Assembly: GCF_028372415.1 (NCBI RefSeq)
Contig: NC_092874.1
Span: forward strand, 241,777,461-241,841,460
From: Notamacropus eugenii
Lineage: Eukaryota > Chordata > Mammalia > Diprotodontia > Macropodidae
Length of the DNA: 64,000 nt
Direction: 5' to 3'
Positions within the stretch are counted from its first letter, which is position 1; each line of letters opens with the position of its first letter. Below the pieces are notes generated by a model. That model saw only the letters and a list, made by a program, of their open reading frames with translations. It did no database searches and was not told where the DNA came from. Position numbers and translations under genes: made by a program. Shown piece by piece: positions 10,351-21,190 of this stretch.

Positions 10351-10413
10351 GTATGTGTGTGTATATATATATGCACATATATGTATATAAATACATATAT
10401 ATGTATATATACA
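10351..10413. repeat. (TG/TATA)n microsatellite
   Basis: Alternating 'gtgtgtatatatatatgcac' and 'atatatgtatataaatac' purine-pyrimidine units. Confidence 0.9.
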
Positions 10414-10559
10414 CCTTAAAATGATATATAAATACTACTTATCATTCCAGTGATTTAGAGATAATTATATTTTTAATTGAGTTACATAGAATGTGGAAGA
10501 GAAATGTTTTGAAATAAAGATTTTTTTTGCTGTACACTTTGATAGGTATGATTTGAGAT

Positions 10560-10765
10560 CATAGATCTGAATATGGAAGGCATCTCTGGTGTCACCTAGT
10601 CCACCTTTGTATATTAGATATGGGGAAACTGAGGCATATGGGGAAATTGAGGCCCAGAGAGGTCAAGTGATTTGCCTTAAATCATATAGATAGTAAACAA
10701 GCAAGCCAGGATTTGAACTCAGGATCTTTTGACTCCAAATCCAGGATTCTTTTCAGTGTACCGTC
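10560..10765 (-). mobile_element. MIR-type SINE, antisense
   Basis: 'atggggaaactgaggcat', 'gaggcccagagaggtcaagt' and 'gccaggatttgaactcagg' are the antisense MIR core. A local duplication of the 'ggggaaa(c/t)tgaggc' phrase is visible. Confidence 0.75.
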
Positions 10766-10847
10766 CTGGGTTATGGTCTATAGTTTGAATTTTTTTTGAA
10801 TTTCAGGAACATACCGGTTACTTCCTTTTCCTGCGGGTATAGTTAGG

Positions 10848-11025
10848 TATGGCAGCTAGGTGGCGTCATCTTCCTGAGTTTAAATCCAGTTTCAAACCCT
10901 TACTAGCTTGTGACCCTGGGCAAGTCACTTTACCCTGTTTACTTCAGTTTTCTCAGCCATAAAATGAGCTGGAGAAGGAAATGGCAAACCATGCCAGTAT
11001 CTTTGCCAAGAAAATCCCACAAGAG
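10848..11025 (+). mobile_element. tRNA-derived marsupial SINE, 5' part (split by an L1)
   Basis: Head 'ggcagctaggtggcgtcatc', body 'accctgggcaagtcacttta' and 'gagctggagaaggaaatggc', breaking off at 'aaaatcccacaagag'. The remainder, with the tail 'ggtcataaagattgggcaca', resumes after the L1 at 11599. Confidence 0.9.
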
Positions 11026-11583
11026 AGGGCTGAGAACTGGAAATTGGGGAGATGCCCGTCAACTGGGGAATGGCTGAACAAGTTGTAGTATATGAATGTA
11101 ATGGAATGCTATTGTGCTGTAAGAAATGAACAGTCGAACTTCAGAAAAACCTGAAAAGACTTATATGAATTGATGCTGAGTGAAGTGAGCAGAATCAGGA
11201 GAACATTGTTCACAGAAACAGCCACAGTGAGTGATGACTGATTTTGATAGACTTACGCCTTCACAGCAATGTAAGGACCTAAAATTTTTCCAAGGGTCTC
11301 ATGATGGAAAATGCCATCCATATCTGGGAAAGAACTATGGAGTTGAATTGCAGAGTGAAGCAGACTCTTTTCTCTTTTGTTTTGTTTTCTTTCTCATGGT
11401 TTCTCCCATTCATTATAATTCTTCTATGTAATATGACTAATGAGAAATTGTGTTTTATAGGAATGTATGTGTACAGCCCATATAAGATTGCAAGCCATCA
11501 TGGGAAGGGAGAGGCAGAAAATTTAAAACTTATGGAAGTGAATGTTGAAAACTGAAAACAAATAAATTAATAAATTTGGGGGA
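11026..11583 (+). mobile_element. L1 3' end (marsupial type) inserted in a SINE
   Basis: It shows the marsupial L1 terminus: 'aactggaaattggggagatg', 'caactggggaatggctgaac', 'gtagtatatgaatgtaatgg', 'tgatgctgagtgaagtgagc', 'ggaaagaactatggagttga' and the end 'tgaaaactgaaaacaaataa'. The 558-bp, 5'-truncated copy is flanked by a 15-base duplication (aaaatcccacaagag 11011-11025; aaaatctcacaagag 11584-11598, one mismatch). Confidence 0.92.
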
Positions 11584-11598
11584 AAAATCTCACAAGAG

Positions 11599-11632
11599 GT
11601 CATAAAGATTGGGCACAACAGAACAACAACAT
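11599..11632 (+). mobile_element. 3' remainder of the split SINE
   Basis: 'gtcataaagattgggcacaa' plus 'cagaacaacaac' is the normal tail of the SINE that broke off at 11025. Confidence 0.85.
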
Positions 11633-11699
11633 AGCTAGGTATTCTTTTTACAAAAGAGAAGCTTTATTAAAAGTAATTTATGTCTGTCAAAGTTTTGCA

Positions 11700-12355
11700 A
11701 ACTGAATCAAAGAAGTGCAAAGTTGGAAGGGACCTCAGTGGTCATACAATCCAACCCATAACTGAAAAAGAATCTCTTCTTTATTATAATAATCAATAGT
11801 TATCCAACCTTTACTAGAAATCATATGACAGAGAATTCACAGCCCCCTGAGGCAGCCCATTCCCCTTTGGGACAGCTCTAATCATTGGCAAATCTGTTTC
11901 TGACATGAAACATTTGCTTCTTTGCAATAGCCAATCATTGTTCCTGGTTTCACCTCTTAAGAGCAAACAAAACAGATCTAATTCCATTTCCATCAAAAAT
12001 GCCTTTCCACTACTTGAAGACAGTTCTTATATCTCCCTTGAGCTTTCTCTTTTCCACATTAAACACCCACAGTTCTTTCAGTTGGCATAGACTGCACTCC
12101 ATTTGGCATGTCTCTATCCTAGTTGCTCTCTGGTTTATAAATGTCCTTTCTAAACTGTGATACCCAGAACTGATGGCAATGTTCCAGATGTAGAATGACC
12201 AAGACTTAGTCTAGTCACCTACATGCATCAAAGATATTCCTCTCTTAAAGCAGCACAAAATTGCATTAACCTCTTTTGTATGTTGTATCACCCTGCTAAT
12301 TCACGTTGACCTTACAATCCACTAAAACTCCCAGATCTTTTTCATACAAATTAAC
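11700..12355 (-). mobile_element. L3/CR1-type LINE fragment
   Basis: Landmarks such as 'gttggaagggacctcagtgg', 'aatccaaccca', 'ccagaactgatggcaatgtt', 'ccagatgtagaatgacc' and 'aaaactcccagatcttttt' follow the L3/CR1 3' region in order. A second copy with the same text is at 49820-50345. Strand is assigned by the usual convention and is not certain. Confidence 0.6.
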
Positions 12356-12848
12356 AATGCCTTCATTTTTTTTGATACTTTTAAGTTTTTGGGGGGGAGG
12401 GTCTTTTAAAGTAGACTTTTTTGAACATAAGCATAAAAGCATAAACATTTGTCTCTAATAAATTTCACCTTAGTGGATTCCTATAGATTTTCTTATCTGT
12501 CAAAATGTTGTTGGGTCCTGATTTTGTCAATCTGTATATTAATTATCCAAATGTAGTGTGTATATTGGGGGTGGAGTGGGCAGTGTGAAGCTGACTTTAA
12601 TTCTTCCTAGACCCTCTTTTCCTAGACTCAGGCTGGCTCATTCAACCCACCTAAGCCTATGCTTGCAAGTTAGGGTGCTTTGCCAAAGGGATGACTATGC
12701 TACTAAAGCTCATTCTTAGAGTCCTAGGGGGTAATTCTGACATGAGAAAGCTGCAGATTTATTACAGTTATAGCTCCTGAGACCTCACTGACATGCTTAT
12801 CATTTAAAAAAATCATCCAAAATGATTAGCTCTTAGTCATGAAACATT

Positions 12849-12914
<66 letters not shown>

Positions 12915-12918
12915 CACC
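12849..12918. repeat. (ACT)n followed by (ACC)n trinucleotide microsatellite
   Basis: About 18 consecutive ACT/CTA units pass into five ACC units, then 'actgctactactacc'. The tract abuts the end of a MIR element. Confidence 0.95.
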
Positions 12919-12955
12919 CACACTGCTACTACTACCATCCAGTGTTTACATACTG

Positions 12956-13146
12956 CTTTAAGGTTTGAAAAAGGCTGCTAAATATTAGCTCATTTTATCC
13001 TCACAGCAACCCTGGGAGGTAGATATTATTATTGTCTACAGATGAAGAAACTGAGGCAGACAGTGATTTAAATGTCTGGGGCTAGATTTGAACTCACGAC
13101 TTCTTGCTTCTGGATCCAATACTTTATCCATTGTACCACTTTGCTG
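12956..13146 (-). mobile_element. MIR-type SINE, antisense
   Basis: 'attttatcctcacagcaacc', 'ctgggaggtagatattatta', 'gatgaagaaactgaggcaga' and 'agatttgaactcacgacttc' give an almost complete antisense MIR. From 13150 to 14195 only a hAT-end fragment (13482-13520) is recognisable. Confidence 0.85.
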
Positions 13147-14198
13147 CTTTTTAAAGGAAGGTAAGGCCATAATAAGCATAACATAACATAACAGCCCACC
13201 CATAAACCTGGGTCATACTCAGTACACAATGTGACTATGGAGGAATAGTGGGCACAGTCTGACAGAAAACTCAACAGTGAGGCACATGAGAAGGAAACAC
13301 ATGTACCTGAAACAACTCAAAACTCTGAACTACAATATTAATGTCCTTGGTCTCTTTGGGGTACAGTGAGCACCACAAATTACCTACTGAGTAGGACTGC
13401 TATCCTTCTGGACCTCTCCTTTTTCCTCCTGGATAATGATGCATCTCCATTCTCAGGCTGCTGAAACTCTTTTATCAAACAGTATTCTTAGCCTGGGATC
13501 TGTATAGATTCTCAAGTCCATTCTATTATTTGGACATTTACTCAATATCACACTCTTTCAGTGAAAAAAGTAATCCTCTTAAGCCTGGAATCTGCAAAGC
13601 TATACAGGACTGCTCTGTGACCAATGAGATCCCTTCCAACTTTGAATAATTTTGATATTTCGATTTTTCTCCTCTTGAACCAAAGAGTGAAATGATCAAC
13701 ATGGGAAAACCTCTGAGGGGGGGTTTCCTCTCTCTCACATTGTAGGTGGTGCTAGAGAGCAAAACAGCCCCCAATCAGCTCCTCAAACAGCAGAGTATTC
13801 TGTTTTCTCCAATCAGCTCCCAGCGTCAGAGCTTTTCTCCAGTCAGATCAGTTCCCCAGAATCAACAGCATAGACTGTTAGTCTTAAATTGGCTTGTCTC
13901 AGCTGGATTTAGATGAAAGCAGCTGTTATTATCTTTGCTACTATCATGTCTTTGGGAAAAGGCATGGCAATAGACTGCCCTATGGCTCCTCTCACCATTC
14001 CTGTGACTTTCCAAGTCAGAACATCTTTCCTGGTCACCACTTGACTATAGGTGATGCTTCTCCCTATAAGAATATAAATTCTCTGAGAACAGGACTTGCC
14101 TTACTTTCTTAAAGCCACCCAGATAATCTGTGGCTAGATCTCTTTGTTTGTCTCTGCATCATGATTTTCACTGCTGTTATTATTACTATAACTGTGAC

Positions 14199-14480
14199 TT
14201 CTTCTTGTTGCTTTTCCTTCATTTTTGAAGAGGACTCATGACATCATGAGGATTTAAGTGAGGCAGAATTGCACAGAATTGTCAGTGGCAAGACAAAAAA
14301 AAATGACTCGTGATGTTCCAGGATGTAGTAGATGATCTTAGCATCTTTGATGTCTGGACAAATTCTAAGTACCCCACAGCACCTGTTCCAGCTGCCTTCA
14401 CAGCCATCAGAACAAAAATGTTCTCATCTGCCCATTCCACTATAGAAAGTCTTCCCATGCTTAGGGTCCCTTAACTCACT
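14199..14480 (-). mobile_element. Composite marsupial SINE with RTE-like tail, antisense
   Basis: 'ttgttgcttttccttcattt', 'tgaagaggactcatgacatc' and 'taagtgaggcagaattgcac' match the antisense tail of the element at 60540-60785. The continuation 'gttccaggatgtagtagatg' and 'atcttagcatctttgatgtc' corresponds to its distal body. Confidence 0.6.
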
Positions 14481-16184
14481 GATGGATTTGAAGCCTGCCA
14501 GTTACCTCTTACTATTACTAGGACTAGGATGATCATCATAGATGCCCCTCTTCTAGACAAATTCTATGTCACAACCCACAAACAGGTTTCCCAAATTGAT
14601 TTTAAAAATAATTTGAGCTTAGTATAATTCCTAACACCTTGTAAAAGGTTAGCAAATGTCTTTATTCAATCATTTACTCTAGTGCATGCTTAATTCTGAT
14701 TAACATCAAACTATTAATGATGAATTTTTTATTCTGGCCATCACATTTTGATTACACTGGGAAAACTTATTATTTATAAGATCTATTCAGCCAATCCTTT
14801 TTTTTAAGATGAAGAGTAATTTTTAGAAAATAAATAATTCAAATTTTCTAAATTTCAATGTATGTATATCAAATTTTCTTAAAGTATGACACATCTGTAT
14901 TTGAAGAGATCTGTGTATTCCTCTGAATGACCCATCTCATCACACACCTCTCTTCTTTTTCAAGTCAAACGAGTGTTTCTGGAGGTCTCGTTAATTGTAG
15001 CCTCATAGAATTTCTAATTGAGAAGGACCTTTAGATATCATAATGATGCACTGACATTTTTTTCTCTCTGTAGTTTACCCTTAACTATTCTGTGGTAGAG
15101 GTTTTCAAAAGAGAAGAGGAAGATCAAACCCAGTATTGGCCATTCAGATTGGAAACCACATCAAGGGACTTGAAGAAAAACTTTCAGAAGGAATTGCCGT
15201 TTATTAGCTTTTGATAGCTCAGGGTTTCTATTCTTCTCCCTCTCCCTCCACCTTTTTTTTTTTTTGTTTAATATTCATTACAAAAGCCTCCAATATATAC
15301 ATGGAGAAGGAATGAAATTGTCATTCCAAAGAACTTCCCCTCTTTCAGTGCTTTTATTCTCCATGCCCCATTCCATCCTTTCTGCCTAGCTAAAGCCTTG
15401 GGAAGGTAGAGTCACCTGGAACTTTTTGTCCCTAAAGACTTGTATATTTGCATGAGGAGGCTGAACAGTGCAGCACTTAGGATTATGAACTCCTTCCTCC
15501 CCTTACTAATTCAAACATTTGGACTTAAGATAATTAATCGGATTGCTGGAACAATCACAAAACCCTCCAAATGGCACCAGGAACCCAATTCACTTTCAAA
15601 AGTCCTGTTAAATAAGGTGACTAAGGCTATTGTACCTTTTTCCTTCAATTAACCTGAGAAATTTCTGAAAGAGAAATTACATCTATGTGGCCTATAAACC
15701 TCCTTCATTTAACCACTAAATCTGAGAGATTTTGCTAGCTTGGGGTAAAATTGAGATCCATTCTCCGTGTATTTCTGGTATAATTGATGCCTTTCAACTT
15801 GTATTCAAAGAACTAGTAGTTTTGGTGATGTATTAGATGACCCTCTAAACCAGGGATTGTAAGCTAAAGCTCTATTTGGGCCAGGTAGTCCTATGTCCTC
15901 CCATCCTCACTCCTCAGCAAAATAGAGACAAAAACAAAAAACCTACTCCATCACCAATCTATGTCATTATGAAGAAATATATGATTTTCAGAAAGACAAT
16001 GTGGAGTGTAGATTTTGGAGTCTTTCAAGTCCTAGCTTGCATGCCTGTGTGGCCTTAGCCAAATCCTTTAATCTCTCCATTTTCTCTTTTATAAGATCAG
16101 GAGTCTGGTCTAGAAGTTCTTTCGAGGCCTAAATCCTTTGAATATCTAAGTGAGAATTTCTTTTTGTTTCCCAATAAATATTGC
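14481..16184. other. Intron 7 stretch without recognised elements
   Basis: No exon, RNA gene or clearly named repeat is visible. There are homopolymer runs (T at 15251-15264), a MIR-like phrase near 16050-16140, and a few short ORFs with no family resemblance. Confidence 0.45.
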
Positions 16185-16415
16185 ACAGTGGAGAGAGCAC
16201 TAGACCTGGAGTCAGGAAGACTCATCATCCAGAGTTCAAATCTAACTTCAGACACTTACTAGTAGTGTGACCCTGGGCAAGTCACTTAACTCTGTTTGCC
16301 TCATTTTTCTCATTTGTAAAACAAACTGGAGAAGGAAATGGCCAACTACTCAGTCTCCTTGCCAAGAAAACCCTAAATGAGGTCACAAAGAATCAAACAT
16401 GACTGAACAACAATA
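16185..16415 (+). mobile_element. tRNA-derived marsupial SINE
   Basis: 'gcacagtggagagagcacta', 'cttactagtagtgtgaccct', 'gggcaagtcacttaactctg', 'gaaggaaatggccaactact' and the tail 'catgactgaacaacaataaa' cover nearly the whole element. Confidence 0.88.
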
Positions 16416-16770
16416 AATATTTTATCCTCCCAGTACATATAATTGAGATGGTTCACATATGGTGGCAAAGCTATCTATTCTGTAGAATAGATACTCAATA
16501 CAGGTAAGACATGGGATGGTTATTGCAGCATTGATCAGACTGAATATTCCAAAAGATCCATCTCCTTCTCTTTCATGTTCCATGAAGTGTCATGGTGCCA
16601 ATAGGGGACATACCCAAGATCAGGAGGAGTCCAATGGGGCTGTAAGAATTCTTTTGTAATGATTCTGTTGGGGCAAATTCAATTTCCCTGTTGTTCTTCT
16701 TAGAGAGCATGGATGGGGATGGGATAACACCAATAATGAAGGAGGACTCCCAATTATTGTATGGGAGGGG

Positions 16771-17080
16771 GCCAGATATGGCGGCATGTACCTATAATTT
16801 GTAATGCTAAGTAGGCTGTAGATGGGGTATCACTTGAGCTCAGGAACTTGAAGATACATTGGCCCGGCTGATCGGGTGTGTGCAGTGAGTCTGACATGAA
16901 TGTGATGAGTTATCAGGAAGAAGGGGGATGGTGGTATGACATCAGGCTGTGCCTAAGGAGGGACACATAGGCTCAGGTCAGAAGCAGCAGGTCAAAACTC
17001 TCATAACGATCAGTAGTGGGAGTTAGCCTCTAACTGGTAGCAGCTGTGTTTTGAGCCAAGGCAAGATAGGGAAACCCAGC
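16771..17080 (+). pseudogene. 7SL (SRP) RNA retropseudogene, nearly full length
   Basis: The 310-bp segment follows 7SL RNA from end to end: start 'gccagatatggcggcatgta', then 'tatcacttgagctcaggaac', 'gctgatcgggtgtgtgcagt', 'gcctaaggaggga', 'caggtcaaaactctcataac', 'gatcagtagtggga' and the end 'gcaagatagggaaaccca'. The S-domain phrases (gatcgggtgt, gcctaaggaggg, gatcagtagtggga) are absent from Alu and B1-type SINEs, so this is a copy of the parent RNA. Many substitutions and a CA-rich 3' run instead of a clean gene terminator indicate an old, inactive copy. Confidence 0.88.
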
Positions 17081-17156
17081 ACACACACACACACATATGC
17101 ACAAAATAAACACACACACAAACATAAATGCACACATATATGCATGTATGTATGTA
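17081..17156. repeat. (CA)n / (TGTA)n microsatellite after the 7SL copy
   Basis: 'acacacacacacacatatgc' continues through 'aaataaacacacacac' to 'tgcatgtatgtatgtat'. It could have grown from the A-rich tail of the retropseudogene. Confidence 0.85.
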
Positions 17157-17908
17157 TTACCCAGGAAGAATTTAAATAACAGAACATCCATCTCTTTCAG
17201 TTGGGCATAATTTCAGTTGCATTAGTAAAAGGGGTTCAAGGAAAGCCTTCCATCTTGGCATCTCAGGGAAAATTTGAGGCAATGTTCAAAGTATATTTAA
17301 TACTGACTTCTACTTTGTGAAAGAAATTTCCAGTCCACAAAAGGATTACCTATACTTGGGGAATGTCTTCCAAAAAAAAATAGAGCATGATAATTTAGGG
17401 AACAGTTTATTATCACCTGATTCTCCCCAAAGAATATGCTGTCATTCCCTGAAGAATAGATGAAAAAGTTAATCCTTAGGAAAAAATTATTTTAGAATTC
17501 ACGAACAGTTAATGGGGAGGAAGTTTGGCACCTTTTCTTTTCCCACCTTCTTAGTTGGCAAGCCTTGGCTCAGACTGAAGTCAGTCTGACTTTTAAAGGT
17601 CTTTATTTGCAGAAGTTCAGCAAAGTTAAAATAGTTAATGTTCTACTAAGTATCAGAGCAAGACTTCAAACACGGCTCTCTCTTGGCTCCAGTCCCAACA
17701 GTCTATTTATTGTACCACAGAAAGGGTAATTTTCTTACTTTCACACCTCACCCCTTCTAATTAGCCTCCTATTAATCTAACTCCTGTACTCCCAGGCTTA
17801 GATCAGAGGATGAGTAAAAAGTGAGGCAGAAATGAGGGACATTCAGTTAGCATACTTATATATTGCCAGCCTTCACAGTTCTCCACTCATACCTTTTCAC
17901 CCATATTC

Positions 17909-18160
17909 CTTGTTGTTTATTGGTTTCAGTAATGTCCAACTCTTTGTGATCCCATTTGGGGTTTTCTTGGCAAAGAGTGGTTTGTTATTTCCTTCTTCAG
18001 CTCATTTTGCAGATGAGGAAATTGATGCAAACAAGGGTTAAGTGACTTGCTCAAGGTCATAGAGCTAGTAAGTGTCTAAGGTCAGATTTGAACTCAGAAA
18101 GATGGGTCTTCCTGACTCCAAGTAGGACACTCAATCCACTGTGCCACCTAGCTGCCCCTA
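17909..18160 (-). mobile_element. tRNA-derived marsupial SINE, full length antisense
   Basis: 'gtaatgtccaactctttgtg', 'gggttttcttggcaaagagt', 'gatgaggaaattgatgcaaa' and the head 'ccactgtgccacctagctgc' are all present. Confidence 0.9.
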
Positions 18161-18239
18161 GCAATGTTTCTACCAGATGAAATGGGATCCCTGTTCTGCA
18201 AAGTTATTTTGTAATAGTAGGGTATATACAAATTAGGAT

Positions 18240-18400
18240 TACAGGATCATAGCTCCTGAGATGGAAAAGACCTCAGAGGCCAAGTATGATGACTCTTCCT
18301 TGTTTTACAGATGAGGAAACTGAGATCTAAGAAAGATAAGCGCTTTGTGCGAGGTCAGTATCAAGGATGGGATCTGACCTGAGGTCTTCGAACATTGCTG
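18240..18400 (-). mobile_element. MIR-type SINE, antisense
   Basis: 'gttttacagatgaggaaact', 'gagatctaagaaagataag' and 'atgggatctgacctgaggtc' mark a diverged copy. Confidence 0.55.
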
Positions 18401-18604
18401 AGTGAGGGTGAAAATATGAACGCTACTCTAGCAGCCTAGCTTGATGAGGAAAGCATTGAATTTGAAGTCATACCTCCCTTGGGTTAGAGTTCTATTTCTG
18501 CCATATAACCTAAGGCAACTGGACTTCAATGTCCTCATTTGTACAATGAGGGGGTCAGAAAATAACGTCCGTTCTCGCTCTATGTATTTGGATTCTCTAT
18601 TTGG

Positions 18605-18860
18605 GCAGAGGAGGAAGGGAATCGCATTTATACAGTACCTGCTATGTGCTAGTCCCTGTGATAAGTGTTTTTAAAGATATTATCTCATATGATATAATAA
18701 TCCTTTGGGGGTATTTGCTATTAAAATTCCCATTTTACAGTTGAGGAAAACTGAGAAAAATGGAAGAGCCCAAAGTCACCCTACTAGTAAGTAGCTAAGG
18801 TCAGGTTTGAACTTTATTTTTCCTGGTTCCAAGTCCAATATTCTATCCAACTCTGCTTTT
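18605..18860 (-). mobile_element. MIR-type SINE, antisense
   Basis: 'tgctatgtgctagtccctgt', 'cccattttacagttgaggaa' and 'ctaaggtcaggtttgaactt' span most of the element. Confidence 0.7.
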
Positions 18861-19489
18861 GCCTCAGAAGGAAGAAATGCAGGGAATTTCTAAGGTAGGA
18901 AAACAATCCTTAGTAAGACAGGTCAATAAAATCTTTTTCTAATCGAGTCTAAATAATTTGAGTGGTTTAGTGACTGGAGAGTCATTAAAGGTTCTTGGGA
19001 AGTTTGCTAACTTAAAATTACAATCCCAGTGCTGACCCCACCCATTGCATCTTTGTTCTTGGTGACAGGATGTTTCTAACTAGCATTTTAGTTGTTAATA
19101 TCTGTAAGCTTAATGGCAGAATCTAGTCAGATTTAAATTTGGGAGCCATTTTGCTTTAATAGACCCTGGAGGAGAAGAGATTAAATACAATATTAGGAGT
19201 GCAAGCTTTCCTGTCATTTATATGTCCTCCGCTCTTGGAGTAGGAAAGGAGATGAAGTCATGCGAACAGCCCTTCCTAACTCAGGCTCTATTTCCACAAT
19301 CTTTTCCTGTGTTTGTAGGGCCTATTAAATTAAGATTGCCATGACTCATTTCATAGGGTATAGTTGAGGTTTCTTTGGGCTTTCTTATTATGGGTATAAG
19401 GATATGTTTACTTCTTAGGACTTTGTTATTTTAAGTGCTAGTCTTTCTCTGGGGCATGTAATAGAACTGATATTACAACCAGGTAGTTC

Positions 19490-19700
19490 AGTTTAGGGCT
19501 GGAGTCAGAAAGACCTGAGTTCAAATTCAGCTTCAGATACTTAGTAGCTGTATGACCTTGGAAAGGTATCTGCTACCTGCCTCAGTTTCCTCAACTGTAA
19601 AATAAAGATAATAATGTGACCTACTATGTGAGGTTGTGAGTCTCAAAGGAGATAATATTTGTAAAATACTTAGCACAGTGCCTAATACATAGTGAGTGAT
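19490..19700 (+). mobile_element. MIR/THER-type SINE
   Basis: 'ctggagtcagaaagacctga', 'ttagtagctgtatgaccttg', 'cctcagtttcctcaactgta' and 'cttagcacagtgcctaatac' give a near-complete sense copy. Confidence 0.8.
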
Positions 19701-20264
19701 TGCTCCTTTCTCTATCCATAGAGAACATACATGCATAGATGTTATATATATTGGAATGCTGGGACTTATTTCTTTAACATTAGAATCCTTGTGAAATATT
19801 CCCTCTTTCCCTGTGGAATATGAATCAGCATTTCATATGCAGAATCCTGAAGGAAAAAGCCATAAACTCCTCCCCTCCCTACAATACAAGGCCACTCTCT
19901 TGACACCAACTAGACAATTTGTGTCAAAATTTCCTAGAAAGATTTATGGCCGCTGGCTGCTGCCTTGTAAGAATTAATTGTTTCTTACTGGCTTTTTGCT
20001 TTCATTTCTGGAGCCAGTCAGGAAGGTGTTCCCCTCATTTCCCAATAAAAGTTCCATAGGTAACTGTGCATCTGGGCCCAAGTAGCATCATATCACCTAG
20101 CGTCAGAGATAAGACCCTCTAACATCCCCTTGGCCAGCTAATGTTGAATAAATCAGGAAACTTTTCAAACTCATCGTCTCATTATCCTCAATTAATTACT
20201 GTGATCAAAGAAGAAAAGGGAGCAGATAATACTTTGTGCTCCATTCAAACACTATCCTGGGATC

Positions 20265-20703
20265 CTAAAAAGGATCATCTAATTCAAACTTATTTGGCCT
20301 ATCACCCCCTTTTTAAAAAAATTACTCAGTGCCCCTCTCCATGGAAGTTTACTGTTTTTTACCCCTTTAACACTTTTTAAAAATTGCTTCATTTCAAAAA
20401 AAACCATAAAATATTTTTAAATGAAATAAGTTTAATAATTTAATGCAAAGTTGCAGGTTTTTTCCTACATTGAAATTTTGATGGGTCAATACTGCCTCAT
20501 GTAAATATATAGTTTTGTATTGTAAACAAGTTATTACATGCACATATGCTTGTCTATGCATCCTGTACTTCCAGACAATGTGAGACCCATTTGTCTGTCA
20601 ATACTTGCTTGTTAAGATCTGTTGGCAGACTCAACCACTTATAACTTGCATTTTTTGTCTTTATTTGGAAAGTTTTATATATATATGTATATATATATAC
20701 ATA

Positions 20704-20753
<50 letters not shown>

Positions 20754-20950
20754 ATGACTTTAAGTTTGATACACAACAGATGAAACATGTGTGAATGGTT
20801 TTTCAAATTTTTCTTCTCTTCTTTCCTTATGCTTCAACCACCTCTTTATTTTTATTCAACACTCTCAATTATGCCCTAGGCTACTACCAGCCCCCTGGAT
20901 CATTCCAACACCCCCCCAGGAGGTAGTATCACCCAATTTGAGAATCTATG
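20265..20950. mobile_element. Probable hAT-type DNA transposon relic containing a (TA)n tract
   Basis: The left end 'attcaaacttatttggccta' followed by 'tcagtgcccctc' is mirrored at the right by 'ccaggaggtagtatcaccca' and 'atttgagaatc'. The interior is AT-rich without coding potential and carries the (TA)n microsatellite at 20675-20746. The family is not certain. Confidence 0.4.
20675..20746. repeat. (TA)n microsatellite
   Basis: A run of TA units with a few TG substitutions, 'atatatatgtatatatatat', ending in an uninterrupted block of about 18 TA units. Confidence 0.95.
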
Positions 20951-21190
20951 GCTAAGCCACGGGTCAGAGATGAGATTTTTCCTATAAAAATAGGGAAAGT
21001 TGGGAAGTCATCTTTGGAGATGCCACACCATCACTCCAATCTAGGGAAATGCCATGCTATTATCCAAATCTGGATGCAGATCTAAAGGCCTGCAACATTC
21101 AACTCCCATCTCCAGCCAGCTGTAAATAATATTCTTGAATAAATCTCTTTTGGACACACAAGCCTTGTGTTTGACCTCCCTTTTCCCTTC
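20951..21190 (+). mobile_element. LTR-like fragment
   Basis: A TATA-like 'cctataaaaatagg' (about 20980) is followed 155 bp later by AATAAA in 'cttgaataaatctcttttgg' and a U5-like 'cacacaagccttgtgtttga'. This spacing is that of a retroviral LTR. The boundaries, and whether internal sequence remains, are not resolved. Confidence 0.45.

Noticed and set aside
12849..12918. Tandem array that might suggest a CRISPR or minisatellite
   Set aside because: It is a simple ACT/ACC trinucleotide run without spacers.
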